DNA of 64,000 bases from Colletotrichum lupini. Taxonomy: Eukaryota; Ascomycota; Sordariomycetes; Glomerellales; Glomerellaceae. Location: contig NC_064677.1 of the NCBI RefSeq assembly GCF_023278565.1, forward strand, positions 6,386,001 through 6,450,000. The letters run 5' to 3'. A model generated the notes under the pieces. The model did no database searches, was not told the origin of the DNA, and saw only the letters and a list, made by a program, of their open reading frames with translations. The translations under genes were made by a program, and so were the position numbers. Numbering within the stretch: position 1 is the stretch's first letter; the number at the start of each line of letters is the position of its first letter. Positions 24,441 to 34,100 of this stretch are shown here, in pieces.

Positions 24441-26515
24441 ATTTAATAATAAGCTAGGCTATATAAATTAATTTTTATTAACGAGCGCTCTTATATAATT
24501 ATAAAAAATCGTAACAAGCTATTTAAAGTATTAATTACGGTAGTTAGACCGCATTATATAAATCTTAATAAGGTAATTTCTAACTTATAAAAAAAAAAAA
24601 AGCTACGAAAAACTATATAACCCGCAATAGAAGTATAAGAAAGTATCCTTAATAAAATCGTTATAGTAGTATTAATAAATAATAATAAAAAAGGAAATTA
24701 ATAAAAGGGTATTAATACTACTAGCGAGACGTTATAAAAGACTATGACGATAAGCCCTAACGTAGTAATTTATTACTAATAACGAGGTAATTAATACTTT
24801 TTATATAATAAAAAAGAAAGCTAATTTCGAGCTAATAATTAAACTATATAAAAAAGGCGTAATTATAATTATTAAAAAGCTATATAAGGGATTAGATCTT
24901 ATCGAAATAAACACTCTTTATAATCGAGGGGTTTATAAATTTATTTTTTATAACCTAAAGAAATATATAAACCTCTATATATTGAAATTATAAATAGTTT
25001 ATAACATTAAAAAAAAAATACCCTAACTATATAAAAAGTCTAAATATATAATTTAAAAGTACGGTAATATTAAAAAAGTAATACTACTTATATAATTACC
25101 TATTATATAGCGCTATAGCTAACGATTAATAATAGTATTAATAGTCTTATTATAAAAAAAGGGATATAAGATTTAGAGCTGTAATATTACTTAGGCCTAT
25201 ACCTAATTAGCTATAGAGCTTATAAAGAAAATCCTAGCCTATTTATTAAAAAAAATAGCTAGTAAGTACCCAAAAAGTATAATTATTAAAGTACTTAAGC
25301 TACTATATAGGCTCGTAAAATTGGGCACTTATTAATAAGCTACTTATTACGATTTTTATATTAATTAACTATTAATAGTTACCTCTACGTACGACCCGTA
25401 CTTACTAATCGCAGAGTATAAAGGTAACTAATTTAGGATTATCGGAATATAAACTAACGATATATTAGGCCTATTCGATATTAACTTTATAAAAAAAGAG
25501 GATAAAGAGCTTTAAAAAGCGGGCTTCGTAATAAAGCTAAAAAAGGTCTTTATAATAAACACCTCCCTAGTATTTAACGGTAGGATTCTTATAATTAAAG
25601 GGGAAACCGTCGTCTTTTAGTAAAAGGGGTAGGGCGAGAAGATTAACCTCGTTAATCTAAATATAACTAACGTTAAGAAATAGTATAAGGCTAAGCTTGC
25701 ATAAGGGGTATATATTATAAGTATTTATTAGCCCGAGGCGACTTTTAATTATATTAAAGTAGCGTAGGTTATAAATCTAACTAAACGAGACGTCGAAGTT
25801 CTTAATAAGTAGCTTAAATAGTAATAAATAACTCTTAATTAAGGTCTCGTTTATTACTCAATCGACCTTATAACTAGCAAGCTCTACGTCTTTATTAATA
25901 GGTTATTTATAAATAATAACGACCTTACTTTATAATTAGGGTATATTATTATCCTAGCTAACGAGAGTATAAATAAGAGCGAATTTACTATATATAATAA
26001 TATAATCTACTACTCGTTAACTAAAAGTAAGTAAATAACGAGAAGTATATTAGCGTTAAAAGTTTATAATATAATTAACGGCGTTAACCTCTCCTACGCG
26101 ATTTTAATAACGCTAAAGAAGATTACCGATCGAATTAGCCTTTTATTTATTCTAACGGTTATTTATACCGATTCCTACTTGCTATACGAATACCTCGTTA
26201 AATTAAGAATAATAAAGGAAAAGAGGCTTATAATTAATATTATAGCCCTTAAGTAATCGTATAAAAGGCGCGAGATATTTAAGATCCGTTAGATTAATAA
26301 TAAAAATAACCTCGTAAACGCTTTTATAAAAGTAGTACTAAATAAGGGATTAGAATAATTTATAAGTAGTAAAAAAGTTACTATATAAATAGAGGGATAG
26401 GTTATATAAAAAGAGTAAAAAAAGGGAAAAAAGGAGACGACTTAGTAAACGGGCCCGAGGTCGAATTATACCTCTAATTATAGTAGTTAAATCGATAAAA
26501 AAAAAAGAAAGTTAG

Positions 26516-26720
26516 TATCGGATTAGAAGTCTAATTCGACCGCGGTATATAGCCGACTATATAGGGGCTAATTAGGGGCCCTATTTACGATTATCGTAGC
26601 TAGCCTAACCTATAGTTAGAACCTCTTTTTTATACTTACTACGTAGATATTTATATAGTTTAATTAATCTCTTCGTTAACTACGGTTCGAACTAACTACC
26701 CTGTCATAGGGATACTAACA
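26516..26720 (+). repeat. Copied right LTR of element B
   Basis: 205 bp, identical to 37593-37797, with the four-G variant. It does not match element A's own LTRs at 18813 and 29164 and came in with the pasted block. Confidence 0.9.
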
Positions 26721-26768
26721 CCTAACGATTAAGAAACAACATTTCGTGGATTAAATCTTAGTTGAATT

Positions 26769-27542
26769 TTATTGTTTAGATCTCTGCTTCAACTCACCGC
26801 GCTCCTTTACCAGGGCTGAAATCTGGTTGCCCAAGTCCGAGTTCAACGCCTTGAATCCCTCGACAACACCTTGGCGATCACCCTCGCCCAACTCCTGGCT
26901 CATCTTGAATTTGCCCTGCAGCCTGTCGATGGTGATCTCAATGCCAATGATAGCCATTTTAGACAGATCAATATACCGTTGCGGGGCATCCGAGATTTGC
27001 CACGGCCCAGGACGGCCGTCTTGACCAGTGTATCTCATGATTGACTGCTCTCCCAATTGTGAGAGATCGTGGAGCTGTTTATTCAGGAAACTCGACGTCT
27101 CCTCGGCTTTGGACTCATAAAAGATCTTGGCGCGACCGTACGCCTGCACCGCGGCGTAGTTCCAGGTCGGTACGACTTTGGCCGTCGTTGGCTTGGTTTC
27201 AACGTAGAATTTCGGCGTGACATAGGAGTGGGCGGGCGTGGTGAAGAGGACCAGCACCTCCTGATCGAGAACGTTTCCGGTCCCAGTCCGGTTTTCTGCC
27301 GCTAGTGACTCGACCATCGCCTTGCACTGAGGATTTGCGCGCGCCACATGACCTCTCAGGACGCCGAGCTCGGTTTCGCTAGAGTCATCTTCGACATCTA
27401 ATACCCAGGGGATGTGGCTAGACTGGATGAAAGGGTGATCGGCCGACGGTATAGCTGTTGTAAGGACGCCGAGGGGATAGTCCTTGATGAGCTGACGAAG
27501 TACTCGAATACTATTCTCCACGTGATCTTTCCGAAGCTGCAT
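26769..27542 (-). CDS. PaiB-family FMN-binding protein, copy 1
   Basis: Intronless, 257 aa, ATG at 27542. It matches the PaiB/FMN_bind_2 family (transcriptional regulator PAI 2-type), a flavin-binding split-barrel fold: LRGHVARANP at 62-71, KVVPTWNYAAV at 122-132, SDAP at 184-187 and IDRLQGKFKMSQ at 205-216. The family is known from Bacillus PaiB, a negative regulator of sporulation and protease genes, and is common in fungi, where the role is unclear; FMN binding is inferred. There is no signal peptide, so it is probably cytosolic. The gene is identical to 37846-38619 and arrived with the pasted block. With about 0.75 kb of unchanged upstream sequence and its TATA box present, it could be expressed. 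Confidence 0.9.
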   Translation of the reverse strand: MQLRKDHVENSIRVLRQLIKDYPLGVLTTAIPSADHPFIQSSHIPWVLDVEDDSSETELGVLRGHVARANPQCKAMVESLAAENRTGTGNVLDQEVLVLFTTPAHSYVTPKFYVETKPTTAKVVPTWNYAAVQAYGRAKIFYESKAEETSSFLNKQLHDLSQLGEQSIMRYTGQDGRPGPWQISDAPQRYIDLSKMAIIGIEITIDRLQGKFKMSQELGEGDRQGVVEGFKALNSDLGNQISALVKERGELKQRSKQ

Positions 27543-27669
27543 GGTGTCGAAGACAAGAAGATGGATACAGTAAATTGGCTAAATGGCGTTGTTGTTTGTT
27601 GATATCAATGGGTTGAAATTGATAGTACTTGAGTTGATCTGATGACAGCGGTTTATGTCGGTTCACCGG

Positions 27670-27676
27670 CTTTATA
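27670..27676 (-). promoter_or_regulatory. TATA box of PaiB-like gene, copy 1
   Basis: TATAAAG on the minus strand, 128 bp upstream of the ATG at 27542, in GC-rich surroundings. The same box is at 38747-38753 in copy 2. Confidence 0.5.
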
Positions 27677-28637
27677 GGGCCGGGCGCTTCCGTGTATTTC
27701 CTCTAGTTCCTGCCGAAACGTAATAGGACATGTTTTTGAAAGGGCGTGCATGTGGTCCACTAATTATGGTTTCTAACGTCAATCGCGGAAGTTTTCGCCT
27801 CCGCAAGTACTCGCAATGGCAATATCACAACCACATCTGGAAAGTCTGTTCATTAACGCCAGAGGCCGGAAGGGCTCAATCTTCGACGATCGCATTGATT
27901 TATATTCTGATGACTTCAGCCACCTATCTCCGTATCCGTGCGTAACAAAGACCGTTCCGCGGTCTCAAGCTTGGTCGTCACTGTCGAGAGTCAGTCAGCC
28001 CCGGTGACTCAACCCCCAACATGGCATCTCCGCGGGAGGTAGGTTAGATAGCTTCGGTGCGGGTGACTCTTATCTGAATCCGCATGAAAGGTGCACAAGC
28101 AAGCAAGGTCTGCATGAGCAACTGCTTTTACACGTATACGTACACTCTGACGCATTTCGAGGGATGTTGTTTGTCAGAACTAGCCAATTACAAGAGACTG
28201 ATTACATCCAGGTGCAGGACTCCCGGCCCCGCGATGTGGATACGAGGGGCGGGGCTTCGCACCGGCTCCAAAGCCGCTTGTCTGCCGGAATAGAAGCGAG
28301 GGAACTGGTGGATACCGGGATCCGGCAACCGGTGGTCGGAGCATTCATGGTTTCATACTTACCTTACATGGAAAGTTTCGCCGCATCTCAACATAACCCT
28401 ACAGAGGCCTTTGAGCTTTGAGGAATGGAAAGATGCGGCACTCTTTTTCACTGACAAACAAGAATTTCCAGCTTTGTACATCTGACAACATTATCTCCCC
28501 GGAAAAAGCATTACCTTAGCCGATGATTTCCTTTTTTAAAAGCTGGCTATCGATGAGCGCGCTCTAGCGTTATCTCAATACTACCAAAATTCCGAGCAGC
28601 TCAAATCTCCCACCAGAGCCATCTGAGCCATCCAACA
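27677..28637. other. Intergenic part of the duplicated block, copy 1
   Basis: Normal composition. Short plus-strand frames of 62-85 codons lie here, but they overlap each other and match nothing; they are the same in copy 2 only because the whole block is. It holds the PaiB promoter and the 3' flank of the oxidase remnant. Confidence 0.5.
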
Positions 28638-28682
28638 TCAACCCACGCGTGAAATCTTGAAGCCTCCTGGGATTCGCGTCTG
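28638..28682 (-). pseudogene. Last 14 codons and stop of the FAD oxidase gene, copied fragment
   Basis: The minus strand reads the C-terminal TRIPGGFKISRVG and stop of the oxidase at 39715-43307. The rest of that gene is missing: at 28683 the sequence changes to element A. It marks the right end of the copied tract. Confidence 0.88.
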
Positions 28683-29370
28683 TAATAAGAAGTATATTAA
28701 CGTTAGAGGTCTACGGTATAATTAATAACGTTAACCTCTCTTATATAATTTTAATAACGCTAAAAAAAATTACTAATTAATTTAACCTTCTACCTATTTT
28801 AATAGTTATTTATACTAATTCCTACTTACTATATAAATACCTTATTAAATTAGGGATAATAAAAAAAAAAAAGCTTATAATTAATATTATAGCCCTTAAG
28901 TAATTATATAAAAAGCGTAAAATACTCGAGATTTATTAAATTAATAATAAAAATAACCTCGTAAACGCTTTTATAAAAGTAGTACTAAATAAGGAGTTAA
29001 AGTAATTTATAAGTAATAAAAAAGTTATTATACGAATAGAGGGATAGGTTATATAAAAAGAGTAAAAAAAAAGGGGGAAAAAGAGATAACTTAGTAAATA
29101 AGCCTAAAGTTAAATTATACCTCTAACTATAATAGTTAAATTAATAAAAGAAAAAAAAGTTAATATTAGATTAGAAGTCTAATTCGACCGTAGTATATAA
29201 CTAACTACGCAGGGGCTAATTAGGGGGCCCTATTTACGATTATTATAACTAACTTAACCTACGGTTAGAACCTCTTTTTTATACCTACGACGCAAATATT
29301 TATATAGTTTAATTAATCTCTTCGTTAACCTACGGTTCGAACCAACTACCCTGTAATAGGGATACTAATA
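28683..29370 (+). mobile_element. Copia element A, right part with 3' LTR
   Basis: Begins at a point corresponding to 26036 in the pasted copy of B, so about 697 bp of A (the equivalent of 25339-26035) are gone. The first bases read as the RNase H stretch TRSxLA-x-x-VY. Its right LTR (29164-29370) has the five-G variant of A's left LTR and is followed by GTTTC (29371-29375), the same target site as at 18808-18812. This piece and 18813-25338 are the two arms of one insertion. Confidence 0.9.
29164..29370 (+). repeat. 3' LTR of element A
   Basis: 207 bp, same length as 18813-19019, five-G variant, followed by target-site copy GTTTC. Confidence 0.9.
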
Positions 29371-29375
29371 GTTTC

Positions 29376-29928
29376 TCTTAGAAGGCAGCACAAAGCAGTA
29401 ATTCAAACCTTTTGAGGAAGAAACAGCAAGCCAAACGCAAAGTATAATTGATTTGAAGGAATGACAAAATGCTATAGCCTGCTTCAAACTCGTGTGCCAA
29501 GAGACAGGGTTCATCGTGCGCGCCCTGCCGCAAATGACTGGGGTCTGAAAACCAACAAATCAACGACTCGATATCGTAGTCGGTGGTTTTCAAGATCTGC
29601 TCGTTCATGCCGAAGTTATCAAGCATCACGAATCACCTTCAAAGTATCGCAGCTATGTCCCTTTCTCGAGAGATGTGCTCCGGCTTGCCCGAGGAACGAG
29701 ACAGAGTTGGCGATGCCGGACCACTTTGACGGGAATTATAACCCCCGATCCTCAGCGAAAGGCCAAGGCCCATTGAAAATGTAGTTTGGCTCTTCTCTCG
29801 AACTCTAGGCTCTCGAAGAGTATAAAGGGAAACGAAAGTCGTTACCTTACATTACGATGGCTGCAGCTTGGATCGAGAACCCAGGTCCTCGTGCACTTTT
29901 ACACATAATCATTCAGCCAACGTACACG
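29376..29928 (+). other. Upstream region of the EthD gene
   Basis: Normal composition; it begins at the end of element A's target site. No gene was found. It contains the TATA box at 29821. Confidence 0.5.
29821..29827 (+). promoter_or_regulatory. TATA box of the EthD gene
   Basis: TATAAAG, 102 bp upstream of the ATG at 29929. That spacing is typical for a fungal core promoter and supports this ATG over the in-frame ATG at 29857. Confidence 0.5.
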
Positions 29929-30530
29929 ATGAGGTTCACGTCAACGACGTGCGGCCTCGGTGCCCTTCTCACCCTTCTCGTTCCAGCTCTAGCGGACGAA
30001 TCTGCGCGCATCATCACTTTCCTCACCCGAAAGGCTGAAATGACGGAGCAAGAGTTCCACGATCACTGGACGAACACGCATGGCCCCCTCGTCGTGCCAT
30101 GGGCTCTCCAGTACGGCGTCAATCGGTACACTCAGGTAAGTGACGTGATATCATTGCCCAATCCTTAATCGAGAGCCTTTGGAGCTCACTGAGATGGATT
30201 CCACAGTACCACACCACCGAGGCAAATCGCACGACCCTTCAGAAAGCTCTAAGGCTGCCGGACGAATACCTCTTACAATACGACGGAGCAGCCGACTTCA
30301 CCGTATCGAGCATCGAGCAGTTCTTGTCCGCTTATGCGGACCCTTACTACAAACAGGTCATTGAGCCCGACGAGAAGTCATTGTTTGCTCATAGTGGAGA
30401 TGTGATGGTAGTTCGGGGCTCGCTGGGATGGACTACAGACATTGTTGAAAATGGCGGAGCTGTGATGGATGTCGCGGGTGGTTGCAGCAAGTGGCGAGAA
30501 ATTCATGGCAGTGCGAGCAGGGGGTGTTGA
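29929..30530 (+). CDS. Secreted EthD-domain protein (176 aa)
   Basis: Two exons, 29929-30135 and 30207-30530, with a GTAAGT...CAG intron of 71 nt that keeps the frame. The first 21 residues (MRFTSTTCGLGALLTLLVPALA) form a signal peptide with a probable cut after ALA. Residues about 24-120 match the EthD fold, a small dimeric alpha+beta barrel: RIITFLTRKAEMTEQEFHDHW, then a THGPLV motif with the family's characteristic His, and later EQFLSAYADPYY. The family includes the ethyl tert-butyl ether degradation helper and dehydratase-like enzymes of polyketide pathways; the substrate here is unknown. The protein ends SASRGC, a little early but in family range. It sits between copia elements A and B and is intact. 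Confidence 0.85.
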
Positions 30531-30939
30531 TGATTCCGACGCGCCGGTCAAATCTACCTTGTAGGCTGATTTTCTTAATGACACCGAGTCGTGAATGTTT
30601 TCTCTCTCAGCCAAAAAGCCTGGTTATCGAGGCTAGCTCGTTGGGACATCACCGAGCAATTAGGATGTCTCCTAGACTTCGTTCGCAAAGAGTATCCTGA
30701 TGAGTGGACGGGTACTTCACATAGAGCTGAGAGCCGGCCCGGTGTTGGTACTTCTACATAGTCAATAGTTTGGTCTTCAAGTGGTTCGTTGGGTGATTCA
30801 TTGCCTCGCATTGGTCGCTTGAAAATCGTACCTACATGCCATACCCTAGCTCAGCACCGGGCCGGCTACATGCGCTTGCGGCCCGTAGTATTGAACCCCA
30901 GATTTACGCTAAATACGCGGGGCAAAGGTTCGAGAGTCA
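30531..30939. other. Downstream flank of the EthD gene
   Basis: Normal composition and no gene. It ends at the target-site copy CCTAA (30940-30944) of element B. Confidence 0.5.
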
Positions 30940-30944
30940 CCTAA

Positions 30945-31149
30945 TGTCGGATTGGAAGTCCAATTCGACCGCGGCATACAGCCGACTGCGCAGGGGCCAA
31001 TTAGGGGCCCTATTTACGATTATCGTAGCCAGCCTAACCTACGGTTAGAACCTCCTTTTTATACCTATTACGCAGATATTTATATAGTTTAATTAATCTC
31101 TTTATTAATTATAGTTCGAACTAACTACCTTATTATAAGGATACTAATA
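30945..31149 (+). repeat. 5' LTR of element B
   Basis: 205 bp, TGTCGGATTGG start, four-G variant. Confidence 0.92.
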
Positions 31150-34100
31150 CTAATTAGTAGTTAAATTCTATTATTATAGATCGGTAAGGTATCTTATTAC
31201 GTAAAAGAGACGACCTCTTAATATTATATAAGATAAGAGATTTATATTAATTAACCTTATAGAAGTAAACGAAAAAGGGGGCGATTTTTAAATACCGTAC
31301 GGAATTAAGTAATCGTAGCCCTTTACTACTTATAAGAGGTCGACGTCTACTATATTAAAATATATTAATTAATAGAACCGCTTAAGCGACTAGCCTTTTG
31401 CTATTACCCCGAGTAGCTTTTTTACTAAACGACTTTTCTATAGCCGGCCCGTAATTAAAAATTAACCGGTTAAATTAGTAAAAGGAAATACCTGAGTAAT
31501 AATTACCTAATTACAATTAAGCTACGAAAAAGACTACCTAAAAGATATAAAATAGGGTACTAAGAGGCCGCAAAAGATAAGATCTCTAAAGCATCTAACC
31601 CTACTACGTACGAGTAATAAGTAAGCATTTTTAATAAGTCCTTAAAATCTACGATTTTATAAAAAGGAGGGCTTAACTTCGTTAACTATATTTAACGGCC
31701 TATACGGTTCTTAATAGCTTATATAGCTCCTCTACGAGCCGCCCGGCGTTTATTTTTAACTATTTTTATAGAATACCGCTTTAAAAGAGGTAAGTTAGGG
31801 AAGGAAGCTATTTAGAAATTATAAAAAGTACGAGGCTTAAGAAGCTAGAAGTATACGGGATAGCGGAAATTAATAACTAGTAAAGATCCCGAGACTAATT
31901 ACTATATCTTCTTATAATAATATAAACGTTTGCTATTACTATTATTAAAAAGAACTACTAAAACCTACCCTTTTATACTAAATAAAAAGGAGGATCTTAG
32001 TAAGTACGATAGCTAGCGATTTAAAAGGGCAATAGTAATCGCTAAAAATAATAAAAACAAAAGTAGTAATAAGATAGTAAAAAGAAGCGGGAATTTCCTA
32101 AACCTTAATAAATTCGTTAAGTAATAAAAGTACGGATTTATTATAACTAGCGCGCGGATTAAATATATCCTCGTTAAAATTAAATACGCTAGTAATTACT
32201 AATACGGGTATAAGCTAAAGTATGACCCTTAGCGAGTTAGGGTAAGGAAGAAGAGGACGAAACCCGATCCTTAATAAAATCCTAATCCCTTATAAGTAAG
32301 TAAATATTAACCCGGACTATTAGGGGACGTGGATATATAGAATTACGGATTAGCCTAATAGTAAGCAAATTAACGTAATATTAATCTATTTAACTAAGGT
32401 TTATAAAAAAAAGGGGCTATAGGGGTAACCCCTATTTTATAAGATTATAAACGACCTTAGTTATTAACTAAACAAATAGTTCGTAAGCGCAAGCCTAGGA
32501 ATCGTAAAAGTAGTTAATAGATTCTTTTATAAGCGAGGGGTATTACTAACGCAATTATAATCGCAAGAGCTATATAAAATATTAATAATAATAATTATAA
32601 AAGAGGAATTCGTACTATAGAACTAAGTATAAGTTAATAGAGCGTATAATCGCTTTAACGAATTTAGAAAAAGGGTAAACGACCTAGATTTCCTCCCTAT
32701 AATTACTAACGGAAATCTATTGTTATAAAAGGATATACCGGGGTAAAATATAGTACTAAAAGTATAATAATTAATAATTCTACTTATTTCGATCTACGAC
32801 TCGTTACTATTACTAACGCGAAATTCGGCGCTAATCGGTTAATAAGAAAAGAAATAAACAACCCGAAGTCACTAATAATACGCAGCGACGTAGGGATCGT
32901 ATATAGATACTAAAAATCTAATAGTAAATACGAAGTAATTTATAGACCTTAAAAAAATCTTTCTAAAAGAGAAATTATACTCTGGGGGGAAGTATAAGGT
33001 CTTATAAAAAACCCTAACGATATTTTACGATTATTACGAAAAAATTAGAATTAGGGAATACTAATACTATTTAGTAATTAATATCGTATTCGTAAGTAAA
33101 GCCTCTAATTATTATTACGAAGCGGTACGTAATCTCGATTAAAACGACTTTTTTAGTATAATTAACGTAATCTAAAGCCGCTTTAAGACTTATAATAAGA
33201 ACCTAGAGCTCCTATCTAAGCTACGAGCGATTTTTTTTATATCTATAGCTAGGATAATAAAAAGTAAATTATAAGTAGAGATCCTTAAAGAGCTTATCGA
33301 TCGAATTAATAAGCTAGCGAAAACCTAGCTAAATAAGGGGATAAATAAGCAAAAAGTCGGATATCTCTATACTATAGTCTAGTATATATTAGAAATAAAA
33401 ATAACCCTATACTAAGTACTTAAAAACTACGAAACGTTCTACTCGAGGCTAAGATCTAGCTTTAATATTAAAATAAGAATACCGTACTAAACCTACCTCT
33501 AAGCGTACGACGGCCCTTATTAATAATATTAAGTCGATCGAACGTATAATAAGAAAAGAAAAGAGGCTAAATACGGTAATTACTAGTAAAGAGGCCTAGA
33601 TTTATTAAATAAGTAAAGATTTAACTTATAAATAGGGTAATAAAAAAGGTAATACTATATTTATAAAAAGGATAAATATTAGTTAAGTAACTACTCCGAG
33701 GAAAAGCGTACTAAATTATACGAATAGTATAAAAAGTCGAGGGTAGTAGATAGTAAAACTAGCCCTCGTCGGTTTAACTAATTCTTTGTTATATATAAGG
33801 GTAGATCTGGGGGTACGGAACTTAGTAATAGTAGCTAAAGTAGCGGCCTAAAGTATATACCCCCTATAAGAGATTTAGAAAATAAAAAAGATCTTACCCC
33901 CTATATTAACGAATTAGATTATAATAAAATTAATAATATTAACTACTCTGTTTTCGCCCCGTTAGCCTCTAGAGGATATACGAGGCTAAACGAATAGAGG
34001 GTAGTAAAAGCTCTTAATAAATAAGCTTTTATTTATAAATAATAAGAAAAGGTCCCTTAGATAACGGATATAAAAGTACTTAAAAAGGTAAATCTAATAG

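Larger units (their letters stand above)
18813..25338 (+). mobile_element. RIP-mutated Ty1/copia element A, left part
   Basis: Left LTR 18813-19019 (207 bp) preceded by GTTTC (18808-18812); the matching right LTR and second GTTTC are at 29164-29370 and 29371-29375. The interior follows element B over most of its length but has about 560 bp near 19372-19935 that B lacks, and it carries the nested insert 23929-24440. CpA and TpG are almost absent and stops are everywhere. The element ends here because position 25338 is the last base that differs from element B; from 25339 on, the sequence is the pasted 3,344-bp block. Plus orientation follows from the RNase H text of the homologous element. Confidence 0.9.
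25339..28682 (+). repeat. Segmental duplication, copy 1 (pasted block)
   Basis: The 3,344 bp appear identical to 36416-39759 (offset 11,077) in every stretch I compared, including the PaiB gene, its flanks and the RIP-mutated retroelement text. The left edge lies within homologous copia sequence: the last mismatch is 25338 (A) against 36415 (G). The right edge is in the oxidase gene's last codons, where copy 1 switches at 28683 to element A sequence and copy 2 continues into the gene. The block includes a copy of element B's right LTR (26516-26720) followed by CCTAA (26721-26725), which is B's target site and not A's GTTTC. Copy 1 is therefore the derived copy. Confidence 0.93.

Noticed and set aside
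18813..26720. Reading 18813-26720 as one simple copia element with its own right LTR
   Set aside because: The flanks do not pair (GTTTC left, CCTAA right) and the LTR lengths and G-run variants differ. The true partner LTR is at 29164-29370.
27730..28421. Small plus-strand frames repeated exactly at 38807-39498
   Set aside because: Their conservation between copies is only because the whole block is duplicated. They overlap each other and have no family match.
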